In this document: positions 57,449 to 64,000 of the stretch, one piece after another | Position numbering within the stretch: the stretch's first letter is position 1 | How the letters are laid out: the number at the start of each line of letters is the position of its first letter | Assembly: GCF_900089455.2 (NCBI RefSeq) | Contig: NZ_LT907988.1 | Span: 1-64,000, forward strand | Direction of reading: 5' to 3' | DNA from: Orrella dioscoreae | GTDB lineage: Bacteria > Pseudomonadota > Gammaproteobacteria > Burkholderiales > Burkholderiaceae_B | DNA: 64,000 nucleotides | The notes under the pieces: model-generated | The model's input: the letters and a program-made list of their open reading frames with translations, nothing else | What the model was told of the DNA's origin: nothing | Database searches by the model: none | Translations under genes and position numbers: made by a program

Positions 57449-57477
57449 CCGAGGCTGAAAGTCCTGATCAGCCTCGG
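57449..57477. terminator. Hairpin between convergent hemB and MFS genes
   Basis: CCGAGGCTGA (57449-57458) pairs with TCAGCCTCGG (57468-57477), nine-base loop, 10-bp perfect stem. No T-tract on either side, so it is a probable but atypical terminator. Confidence 0.55.
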
Positions 57478-57505
57478 ACGCTGGCCTGGCCGCGCGAGGC
57501 CTTTT

Positions 57506-58723
57506 TCAGGCCTGCGCCGTCCCTGACGCCTGCTTGCGCCGCCGCAAGGCCCACGCAAACCCCAGGCCCAGCAGGGGCACCGCCACGGCCACCGGCCAGA
57601 AGAGCCAGGCCGGGCCGATGCGATCCACCACGGTCGCCGCGGCGGACACACCCGCCGACTGTCCCAGGAACAGGCAGCACGCGAACAGCGATACGGCCGT
57701 GCCGCGGCGCGCAGGCACCATCTGCGTCGCCTGGGTCTGCAGCGTGGCATGCAGCAGGTAATAGCCGAAGCCGCACAGCACGCCTGCCAACAGCGACCAC
57801 GCCCACACCGGCCCCACCGCATAGGTCACGCACGCCAGCGCCAGCACCAGGCCGCCGGCGCTGACCAGGCCAGCCTCGCCCAAGGATTGCACCAGGCGGC
57901 GCGCCACGGCCACATAGGCCAGGCCGCCCAGGGCGAAGATGCCGCCGATGGCGCCCGCTGCCGTCGGCGTCAGTGCAAAGCGCGTCTGCACATAGGCAGG
58001 CACCATGGCCAGCACGCCGAACACCAGCGCGCCCTCCAGGAACACCGTCAGCAGCACCACGCGCGCCCAGCCCTGCGAGAACACGTCGCGCATGGGACGC
58101 AGGAATTCGGTGCGGCCGCTGGTGGCCGCGGGCGCCGGCACCTTGCGCGTCCACATCAGCGCGCCCACCACCAGGTTCAAGACGGCCAGGAAGCCGAACG
58201 CCCAGCGCCAGCCCAGGGTGTCCGCAAAGAGCCCGCCGATGAACTGGCCGCCCGCCATGCCGATGATGTTGCCCGTGATGAATCGCGCCAGCGTGGCCTG
58301 CCGGGCTTCGTACTCCACGTTGTCGCCGATCCAGGCCATCGACAGCGGAATGATGCCCGCCGCCGCCGCGCCCGTGATCAGGCGCGCACCCAGCATCATG
58401 TTGAGCGTGGGCGAGAGCAGTACCGCGATGTTGCCGATGGCGCACAGCAAGGTGGCGACCGTGATGGTGCGGTACTTGCCATAGCGGTCGCCCATCGGAC
58501 CGAAGAAGAACTGGAAGATGCCGTAGGCCACCGCGAACAGCGTGACGGCCTGCGCGGCCTGGCCCGTGGTGGTGGAGAAGTCTCGCGCCAGTTGCGGCAG
58601 CAGCGGGTCGCTGACACGTGCGGCACAGGCGCTGGCAAAGCCGGCCAGGGCGAGAAGCAGGATGATGCGATTGCGATCCGGGACGGCAAGGACTGCGGGC
58701 TGCGCTGCGGGGGTGGCGGACAT
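57506..58723 (-). CDS. Major facilitator superfamily transporter
   Basis: This is a 405-residue, 12-helix transporter. The loop 2-3 motif GPMGDRYGKYRTI and LITGAAAAGIIPLSMAWIGDNV (helix 4-5) fit the drug:H+ antiporter or AraJ-like sugar-efflux groups. N-terminal tail is 18 residues. It converges with hemB and follows dsbD on the same strand, with a 39-base gap. The substrate cannot be deduced. Confidence 0.85.
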   Translation of the reverse strand: MSATPAAQPAVLAVPDRNRIILLLALAGFASACAARVSDPLLPQLARDFSTTTGQAAQAVTLFAVAYGIFQFFFGPMGDRYGKYRTITVATLLCAIGNIAVLLSPTLNMMLGARLITGAAAAGIIPLSMAWIGDNVEYEARQATLARFITGNIIGMAGGQFIGGLFADTLGWRWAFGFLAVLNLVVGALMWTRKVPAPAATSGRTEFLRPMRDVFSQGWARVVLLTVFLEGALVFGVLAMVPAYVQTRFALTPTAAGAIGGIFALGGLAYVAVARRLVQSLGEAGLVSAGGLVLALACVTYAVGPVWAWSLLAGVLCGFGYYLLHATLQTQATQMVPARRGTAVSLFACCLFLGQSAGVSAAATVVDRIGPAWLFWPVAVAVPLLGLGFAWALRRRKQASGTAQA

Positions 58724-58762
58724 GGTCTCTTTCTTGTCGTGGCCCCTTTTCCCGGGGACCCC

Positions 58763-60733
58763 TTACTGTACCAAGTTACCGGTTTCCACCCGCTCCAGCA
58801 CCGCGGCAAAGCGCGTCGCATTCTGGAAGCCCACCACGCGGGCATCGTCGATCAGTTTGCCGCCAGGCGCGAAGAACACGATCCCGGGCGGGCCGAACAG
58901 CCGGAAGCGCTTGAGCAGCGCGCGGTCATCGGCATTGTTGGCCGTCACGTCCGCCTGCACCAGGATCATGCGCGACATGCGCTCGGCAACCTCGGGATCG
59001 GTGAACGTGAACGCCTCCATTTCCTTGCAGGACACGCACCAGTCGGCATAGAAATCGAGCATCACGGGCCGGTCGCTGCGCGCCAGCACGGCATCCAGTT
59101 CGGCGGTGGAGCGCACCTTCACGAAGGCTTCCTTCACGTTGGGCGCGCCGCCTGCGGCCGCCACGCCGGCGGCGCCACGGTTCTCCCAATGCGACAGCGG
59201 CTGCAGCAGGTCACGCCCGCCACTGGCCAGGCCCACGCCCAGCAGGATGGCCGCCAGCGCCAGCAGCAGGCCCAGAGCCTTGGCGAACACCTTGCCCACG
59301 CCCGAAGGGCGCGGCAAGGGCTCGAATGCGCCCAGCATCACGGCCGCGGCGGCGGCCAGGCCCATCCAGCCCAGCATCTGCACCCAGGCCGACAGCACCG
59401 GCGCCAGCATCCACCAGGCGGTGCCCAGCAGCAGCATGCCGAACAGGCGCTTGACGCTCTCCATCCACGGCCCCGTGCGCGGCAACAGCGTGCCCGCCGA
59501 CGCACCCACGGCCAGCAGCGGCACCCCCATGCCCCAGGCCAGCGCGAACAGCGCCAGTGCGGCGGTCAGCACGTCGCCGGTCTGCGAGAGGTACAACAGC
59601 GCGCCCGCCAGCGGCGCCGCCACGCAGGGCCCCACGATGAGCGCCGAGATCGCGCCCATCAGCAGGGCGCCGGTGGCGCGGCCGCCCGGGATACGCGCCA
59701 AGCGCGCCGACAGGCGCGTCTGCAGGTCGGACGGCAGCTGGAAGGTGAAGACGTCGAACATGGCCAGCGCCAGCACGGCCAGCAACGTGGCGAACACGCC
59801 CAGCACCCAGGGCGTCTGCAGCCAGGCCGCCAGGCCGACGCCGGACAGTCCCGCGGCCACGCCCATCAGCGTGTACACCACCGACATGCCCAGCACATAG
59901 AGCGCTGCCAGGCCCAGTCCTCGCCACCGCGAGGGCGCCGCGCCGGCCGCCTGCCGGCCGCCCAGCACCAGCGTCGAGACGATGGGCACCATGGGCAGCA
60001 CGCAAGGCGTGAAGGCCAGCAGGATGCCCAGCAGGAAGAAGACGCCCATCGTGGCCAGCCAGCCCGAACTGCCCAGCGCATCGGCCAGGCTCACGTCGCC
60101 GGCCTGCAGCAGGCCGTTCCAGCCGCTGCCAGGGACGTTGGCGGGCGTCGTGGCGGCGGCACCCTCCGCCGCCATCATGTCGCGCGCCAGGCCGGTCTGG
60201 GCCACGGCATAGCCGCCCGCGCCATCGGCCGCCAGGCGCACCAGGTGCTGTTCGGGCGGATAGCACAGCCCCGCGTCGGCACAGCCCTGGCTGGTGATCG
60301 TCAGCGCCAGCGCATCGCCCGCCCGCGCCACCGGCACGCGGATCTCGAGCACAGGCACGTGATAGACCTCCATGTCCTTCTCAAAGGTCGGGTCGTACTT
60401 CACTTCCCCCGCGGGCAGCACCGGATCGCCGGCGGCGGCCTGCGCCGGCGACCACTCGAAGCCGAAGCGTTCGCGGTACATGTAATAGCCCGGCGCGATG
60501 CGATATTGCAGCAGCAGCGTGCCGGCATCGGCCATGCTGGCCGAGAAGCCGAATGCCTGCTCGGGCGGCAGGAAATCGGCCTCGGTGAAATTGCTCATGG
60601 CCCCCTGGGCCGACGCGCGCGGGGCGGCGAACAGGGCGGCCAGGCCCAGCGCCAGGCAGGCCAGCAGCAGCGCGGTCCGCGCGAAGCTGTCGGTCATGGC
60701 GCGCGTCGCGCGTCCGGGCATCATCCACATCAT
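58763..60733 (-). CDS. dsbD: Thiol:disulfide interchange protein DsbD
   Basis: DsbD carries reducing power from cytoplasmic thioredoxin to the periplasm, needed for apocytochrome reduction. About 656 residues: signal peptide ending in ASAQ; alpha domain with CADAGLCYPP; eight-helix beta domain with the redox pair FTPCVLP and VGPCVAAP; gamma thioredoxin domain with YADWCVSCKEME. The start is uncertain: ATG at 60733 (used) lies 11 bases past cutA, ATG at 60697 would also give a good signal peptide. Its work links to the nearby ccs genes. Confidence 0.93.
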   Translation of the reverse strand: MMWMMPGRATRAMTDSFARTALLLACLALGLAALFAAPRASAQGAMSNFTEADFLPPEQAFGFSASMADAGTLLLQYRIAPGYYMYRERFGFEWSPAQAAAGDPVLPAGEVKYDPTFEKDMEVYHVPVLEIRVPVARAGDALALTITSQGCADAGLCYPPEQHLVRLAADGAGGYAVAQTGLARDMMAAEGAAATTPANVPGSGWNGLLQAGDVSLADALGSSGWLATMGVFFLLGILLAFTPCVLPMVPIVSTLVLGGRQAAGAAPSRWRGLGLAALYVLGMSVVYTLMGVAAGLSGVGLAAWLQTPWVLGVFATLLAVLALAMFDVFTFQLPSDLQTRLSARLARIPGGRATGALLMGAISALIVGPCVAAPLAGALLYLSQTGDVLTAALALFALAWGMGVPLLAVGASAGTLLPRTGPWMESVKRLFGMLLLGTAWWMLAPVLSAWVQMLGWMGLAAAAAVMLGAFEPLPRPSGVGKVFAKALGLLLALAAILLGVGLASGGRDLLQPLSHWENRGAAGVAAAGGAPNVKEAFVKVRSTAELDAVLARSDRPVMLDFYADWCVSCKEMEAFTFTDPEVAERMSRMILVQADVTANNADDRALLKRFRLFGPPGIVFFAPGGKLIDDARVVGFQNATRFAAVLERVETGNLVQ

Positions 60734-60744
60734 GCTTGCTGTTC

Positions 60745-61083
60745 TCACGGCTCGTTTCCGCGCGTCTGCGCACGCACCCAATCCAGGTAGGGCGCCGCGC
60801 CGTCGAGGACGGGCAGCACCAGGATCTCGGGGACCTCGTAGGGGTGCAGGCGCGCCAGCGCCTCCATCAGCGCGCCGCGCCGGCCTGCCGTGGTCTTGAT
60901 CCACATCGGGATCTCTGCGTCGCCCTGGACCTCTCCCTGCCAGCCGTAGATGGACAACACCGGCGCGCCAAGGTTCACGCAGGCCGCCAGTCCCTCTTCG
61001 ACCAGCACGTGCGCGATGCGCTTGGCGAGCAAAAGATCGGGGGCATTGCTGATGACCAGCACGACGTCGTCATCGCGCGACAT
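60745..61083 (-). CDS. cutA: CutA1 family divalent-ion tolerance protein
   Basis: This is a 112-residue trimeric protein of PII-like fold. Motifs: VLVISNAPDLLLAKRIAHVLVEEGLAACVNL, SIYGWQGEVQGDAEIPMWIKT, LHPYEVPEILVLPV. The ATG at 61083 is the first to give the family N-terminus. It lies directly upstream of dsbD, the same order as E. coli cutA-dsbD. Role in metal tolerance is from family naming and is weakly established. Confidence 0.94.
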   Translation of the reverse strand: MSRDDDVVLVISNAPDLLLAKRIAHVLVEEGLAACVNLGAPVLSIYGWQGEVQGDAEIPMWIKTTAGRRGALMEALARLHPYEVPEILVLPVLDGAAPYLDWVRAQTRGNEP

Positions 61084-61251
61084 GGGGGCTCCGGAATGAG
61101 TGGGCGGGAGAGGATGCCGCGGCAGGCGCGGGGCTTTCCAGGGGCATTGTATCGGCAGGGCGGACGGCAACCTTCCCAGCCCGGTCATCCGGTTTGCGCC
61201 ACCCCATCCCTGGGTGAATGCGCGGGCTTGCCCCGGCGTTGTGCCTGGACG

Positions 61252-61282
61252 AAAAAAAACCGGGACCCTGGGGTCCCGGTTC
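61252..61282 (-). terminator. Rho-independent terminator of the alpha ribosomal operon
   Basis: Read on the minus strand: ACCGGGACC, short loop, GGTCCCGGT, followed by eight T residues. It lies about 45 bases downstream of the rplQ stop and ends the rpsK-rpsD-rpoA-rplQ transcript before cutA. Confidence 0.9.
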
Positions 61283-61325
61283 TTCTCGGCCTGCCGACGC
61301 GCGCTGCGCGGGGCTGGCGTCAGGC

Positions 61326-61718
61326 TTACTCGGCTTGTTCGCCTTCGGCCGCGTCGACTTCCGGACGGTCAACCAGTTCCATGAAGGCCATGGGGGCGTT
61401 GTCGCCCTGGCGGAAGCCCATCTTCAGCACACGGGTGTAGCCGCCGTTGCGGGCAGCGTAGCGCGGGCCGATTTCGGCGAACAGCTTCACGACCACGTCG
61501 CGGTCACGCAGGCGGGCGAACGCCAGGCGCTTGTTGGCCAGGGTGGGTTCCTTGCCCAGGGTGATCAGCGGCTCGACGATGCGGCGCAGTTCCTTGGCCT
61601 TGGGCAGCGTGGTCTTGATGGCTTCGTGGGTCAGCAGGGCGACGGCCATGTTGCGGAACATGGCGAGACGGTGGCTGCTGGTGCGGTTCAGCTTACGCAA
61701 ACCATTGCGATGACGCAT
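61326..61718 (-). CDS. rplQ: 50S ribosomal protein L17
   Basis: This is a 130-residue large-subunit protein lining the exit-tunnel side. It begins [20 protein letters not shown] as nearly all L17 do, then [25 protein letters not shown] and [20 protein letters not shown]; the C-terminus is a short acidic extension. Last gene of the alpha operon, separated from rpoA by an unusually long 346-base spacer. Confidence 0.97.
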   Translation of the reverse strand: MRHRNGLRKLNRTSSHRLAMFRNMAVALLTHEAIKTTLPKAKELRRIVEPLITLGKEPTLANKRLAFARLRDRDVVVKLFAEIGPRYAARNGGYTRVLKMGFRQGDNAPMAFMELVDRPEVDAAEGEQAE

Positions 61719-61914
61719 GATGTTTTCCTTTCAGTCGAATCTATATGGCGACGATGTCGCCGGGTTATCGGCTCTTCTATCCGGCCAGGAGGCCGGCGGT
61801 CCGGTGGGTCGTTCAGACCGCGTTTTTGCGGCCCGGTAGTGTAGCAAGGTTTCGGTGCCGGCCCGGAGGCGCTGCGCCTTACCTGCTTTGTCTCCCCCTT
61901 GGGAGCCTGTCATC

Positions 61915-62035
61915 CGTGGCGCTTGCGCCACGAACGACAAGCCAACAAGACAGCTTAGGGGCGCTCAAGACCCAGAGGCGGCCAGTTTTGGCTACGGCCG
62001 GGGCTCCGCCCCTTAACTTCGCTTGCGCGAAGTTA
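61915..62035. other. Cluster of three hairpins in the rpoA-rplQ spacer
   Basis: Hairpins: CGTGGCGC-TT-GCGCCACG (61915-61932), GGGGC-TCC-GCCCC (62000-62012) and TAACTTCGC-TTGC-GCGAAGTTA (62014-62035). The first and third share the loop core CGCTTGCG. Together with the 36-bp repeat they fill most of the 61719-62064 spacer; no gene is visible there. Confidence 0.55.
61954..61989. repeat. 36-bp direct repeat, spacer copy of the rpoA 3' end
   Basis: This is a perfect copy of 62064-62099, 110 bases away. Read on the minus strand it encodes the last 11 residues of RpoA ([10 protein letters not shown] and preceding codon part) with its TAA stop, but has no start. Flanking bases differ, so the repeat is exactly 36 bp. 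Confidence 0.85.
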
Positions 62036-62063
62036 GCCTGCACCGAAACTGCCCCCCTTGGGA

Positions 62064-62099
62064 CTTAGGGGCGCTCAAGACCCAGAGGCGGCCAGTTTT
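62064..62099. repeat. 36-bp direct repeat, copy inside the rpoA 3' end
   Basis: Genic copy of the repeat at 61954-61989; it comprises the last codons and TAA stop of rpoA plus one base. The spacer copy presumably derives from this one. Confidence 0.85.
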
Positions 62100-63051
62100 C
62101 CAGCTTCATGCCCAGGGTCAGGCCGCGTGCGGCCAGCACTTCCTTGATTTCGTTGAGCGACTTGCGACCCAGGTTCGGGGTCTTCAGCAGCTCGTTTTCG
62201 GTACGCTGGATCAGGTCGCCGATGTAGTAGATGTTTTCGGCCTTCAGGCAGTTGGCCGAACGCACCGTCAGCTCCAGGTCGTCGACCGGGCGCAGCAGAA
62301 CCGGGTCGATCTGCGGCGTACCGCGGACCGGCGCTTCGTACGAATCGCCAGCGCCTTCCAGGGCGGCGAACACCGAGATCTGGTCCATCAGGATGCGGGC
62401 CGACTGGCGAACCGCTTCCTCGGGCGAGATCACGCCGTTGGTTTCGATGTCCAGCACCAGCTTGTCCAGGTCGGTACGCTGTTCCACGCGGGCGCTTTCA
62501 ACGGCGTAGCTCACGCGGCGGATCGGGCTGAACGAGGCGTCCAGGACGATGCGGCCGATGGTGTGGCTGCGGTCTTCGGTCAGCGCGCGCACGTTGCCGG
62601 GCACGTAGCCGCGGCCCTTCTCCACCTTGATCTGCATTTCCAGCTTGCCGGATTCGGTCAGCGTGGCGATCGGGTGGTTCGGGTTGATGATCTCGACGTC
62701 GTGGGGCAGTTCGATGTCGCTGGCCAGCACGGCGCCCGAGCCGGTCTTGCGCAGGACCAGGGTCACGTCGTCACGGTTGTGGAGCTTGAACACCACGCCC
62801 TTCAGGTTCAGCAGGATGTCGACCACGTCTTCGCGGACACCCGGGACGGTCGAGTACTCATGCACGACACCGGTGATCTGCACTTCGGTGGGGGCATAGC
62901 CGGTCATCGACGACAGCAGGATGCGGCGCAGGGCGTTGCCCAGCGTGTGGCCGTAGCCGCGCTCGAAGGGCTCCATGACGATCTTGGCATGGTGGGTGCC
63001 CATCGGTTCGACTTCGATGGAACGCGGCTTCAGAAAACCTTGGACGGACAT
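62065..63051 (-). CDS. rpoA: RNA polymerase alpha subunit
   Basis: This 328-residue alpha subunit nucleates RNA polymerase assembly and contacts activators and UP elements. N-terminal domain: [25 protein letters not shown] (dimer interface); C-terminal domain (about residues 245-310): [42 protein letters not shown], ending in NWPP. Its last 35 bases are duplicated in the downstream spacer. Second last gene of the alpha operon. Confidence 0.98.
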   Translation of the reverse strand: MSVQGFLKPRSIEVEPMGTHHAKIVMEPFERGYGHTLGNALRRILLSSMTGYAPTEVQITGVVHEYSTVPGVREDVVDILLNLKGVVFKLHNRDDVTLVLRKTGSGAVLASDIELPHDVEIINPNHPIATLTESGKLEMQIKVEKGRGYVPGNVRALTEDRSHTIGRIVLDASFSPIRRVSYAVESARVEQRTDLDKLVLDIETNGVISPEEAVRQSARILMDQISVFAALEGAGDSYEAPVRGTPQIDPVLLRPVDDLELTVRSANCLKAENIYYIGDLIQRTENELLKTPNLGRKSLNEIKEVLAARGLTLGMKLENWPPLGLERP

Positions 63052-63142
63052 GGTGATTCCTTTATCAATACCCTCGGCTCGTTACACCGATAAGGCTGAT
63101 GGAAGACAAGGGGCGCGACACGCACCACCCTGGGACTGCAAA

Positions 63143-63170
63143 GCCCGCTGCATGAAACCATGCAGCGGGC
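63143..63170. promoter_or_regulatory. 12-bp perfect hairpin between rpsD and rpoA
   Basis: GCCCGCTGCATG (63143-63154) and CATGCAGCGGGC (63159-63170) pair around AAAC; flanking AA/TT extends the stem to 14 bp. On the minus strand only three T residues follow, so full termination is unlikely. It could be a partial terminator, a processing site or a site for ribosomal-protein feedback. Confidence 0.6.
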
Positions 63171-63199
63171 TTGCGACTCGCGCCGAACTCGCGTCGGAA

Positions 63200-63823
63200 T
63201 TAACGCGAATACAGTTCGACGACCATCGATTCGTTGATGTCGCGAGCGACGTCAGCGCGATCGGGCGCCTGCTTGAAGGTGCCGGTCATCTTGCTGGTGT
63301 CGACATCGACCCACTGAGGGATGCCCAGGCCGGAAGCCAGATCCAGCGATTCGCGGATGCGAGCCTGGCTCTTCGACTTTTCACGGATGGACACGACGTC
63401 GCCAGCCTTCACGATCAGCGAAGCGATGTTGGCCGAGCGGCCGTTCACTTCGATGGCGCGGTGCGACACCAGTTGGCGCGCTTCAGCGCGGGTCGAGCCG
63501 AAGCCCATGCGGTAGACGACGTTGTCCAGGCGCGATTCAAGCAGCTGGATCAGCGTTTCGCCGGTGTTGCCACGGCGACGGTCGGCTTCAGCGAAGTACT
63601 TGCGGAATTGCTTTTCCAGCACGCCGTACATGCGCTTGAGCTTTTGCTTTTCGCGCAGCTGCAGGCCGTAGTCGGAAGTGCGGGCACCCGAAGTGCGGCC
63701 GTGTTGGCCGGGCTTGGAATCCAGCTTGCACTTGGAGTCCAGCGAGCGGCGGGCGCTCTTCAGGAACAGATCGGTACCCTCGCGGCGCGAGAGCTTGCAT
63801 TTGGGTCCAGTATAACGAGCCAT
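63200..63823 (-). CDS. rpsD: 30S ribosomal protein S4
   Basis: This is a 207-residue primary 16S rRNA-binding protein. It begins [21 protein letters not shown] and has the S4 RNA-binding domain ([35 protein letters not shown]). In E. coli S4 is the translational repressor of this operon. The gap to rpoA carries a strong hairpin; the gap to rpsK is nine bases. Confidence 0.98.
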   Translation of the reverse strand: MARYTGPKCKLSRREGTDLFLKSARRSLDSKCKLDSKPGQHGRTSGARTSDYGLQLREKQKLKRMYGVLEKQFRKYFAEADRRRGNTGETLIQLLESRLDNVVYRMGFGSTRAEARQLVSHRAIEVNGRSANIASLIVKAGDVVSIREKSKSQARIRESLDLASGLGIPQWVDVDTSKMTGTFKQAPDRADVARDINESMVVELYSR

Positions 63824-63832
63824 TGCGGTTCC

Positions 63833-64000
63833 CTTTAGATACGACGACGCTTCGGCGGACGGCAGCCGTTATGCGGCACGGGCGTGATGTCGGCGATGCT
63901 CGAGATCTTGATGCCCAGCGCATTCAGCGCGCGCACGGACGACTCACGGCCGGGGCCGGGTCCCTTGATGCGCACTTCCAGCGTCTTGATGCCGTATTCC
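63833..64000 (-). CDS. rpsK: 30S ribosomal protein S11 (partial, cut by the window edge)
   Basis: Only the last 55 codons are inside the window. The visible C-terminus includes [40 protein letters not shown] and PKRRRI, which is diagnostic of S11. The 5' part lies beyond 64000. First visible gene of the alpha operon on the minus strand. Confidence 0.96.

Overview
The window is high-GC bacterial chromosome with tightly packed genes. It most resembles a betaproteobacterium of the Alcaligenaceae (Bordetella/Achromobacter type). The reasons are the rpmH-rnpA-yidD-yidC block, the rpsK-rpsD-rpoA-rplQ / cutA-dsbD / hemB-engB / cytochrome c4-ccsB-ccsA neighbourhood, a Bug-type solute receptor and System II cytochrome c maturation. 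The genus is inferred from gene content and protein similarity recalled from memory; no search was run.

Layout. 1-2920: the dnaA-proximal rpmH-rnpA-yidD-yidC block, preceded by a small iteron-like repeat. 3068-7612: an ABC uptake operon (receptor, ATPase, two permeases) ending in an isocitrate-lyase/PEP-mutase superfamily enzyme, with a 23-bp palindrome upstream and a strong terminator downstream. 7641-13004: CoA-transferase, HMG-CoA-lyase-like enzyme and Bug receptor on the minus strand, divergent from a PrpR-type sigma-54 activator; a good -24/-12 promoter and a palindromic candidate enhancer site lie between them. 13201-22305: mostly housekeeping genes (catalase, panB, a SET-domain methyltransferase, an FMN riboswitch with ribB, nucleoside deoxyribosyltransferase, an AceE-type E1 enzyme divergent from an Lrp-family regulator, acylphosphatase, a DNA glycosylase).

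22320-40991 is the most distinctive part, a roughly 18.7-kb organosulfur acquisition cluster. It holds two complete Ssu-type sulfonate ABC transporters facing away from each other, three SfnB-type flavin-dependent acyl-CoA-dehydrogenase-like enzymes, an NtaA/SnaA/DszA-type monooxygenase, an SsuD alkanesulfonate monooxygenase, an SfnR-like sigma-54 activator with an altered GAFTGA loop, and two methionine-type (MetNI) transporters with three tandem MetQ receptors. The minus-strand half (ssuD to the distal metI) reads as one long, largely overlapping transcription unit. The picture is import of sulfonates, sulfones or methionine derivatives, followed by FMNH2-dependent C-S cleavage to release sulfite. 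No flavin reductase is encoded in the window.

41271-64000: two head-to-head mechanosensitive channels with an unexplained terminator between them; cyaY divergent from lptM-lysA; a dienelactone hydrolase; an apparently acquired HipBA-like toxin-antitoxin pair with its own operator; ccsA-ccsB and cytochrome c4; engB-hemB; an MFS exporter; dsbD-cutA; and the end of the ribosomal alpha operon (rpsK partial, rpsD, rpoA, rplQ). The rpoA-rplQ spacer carries a 36-bp duplicate of the rpoA 3' end. I found no tRNA or rRNA gene, CRISPR array, insertion sequence or prophage.
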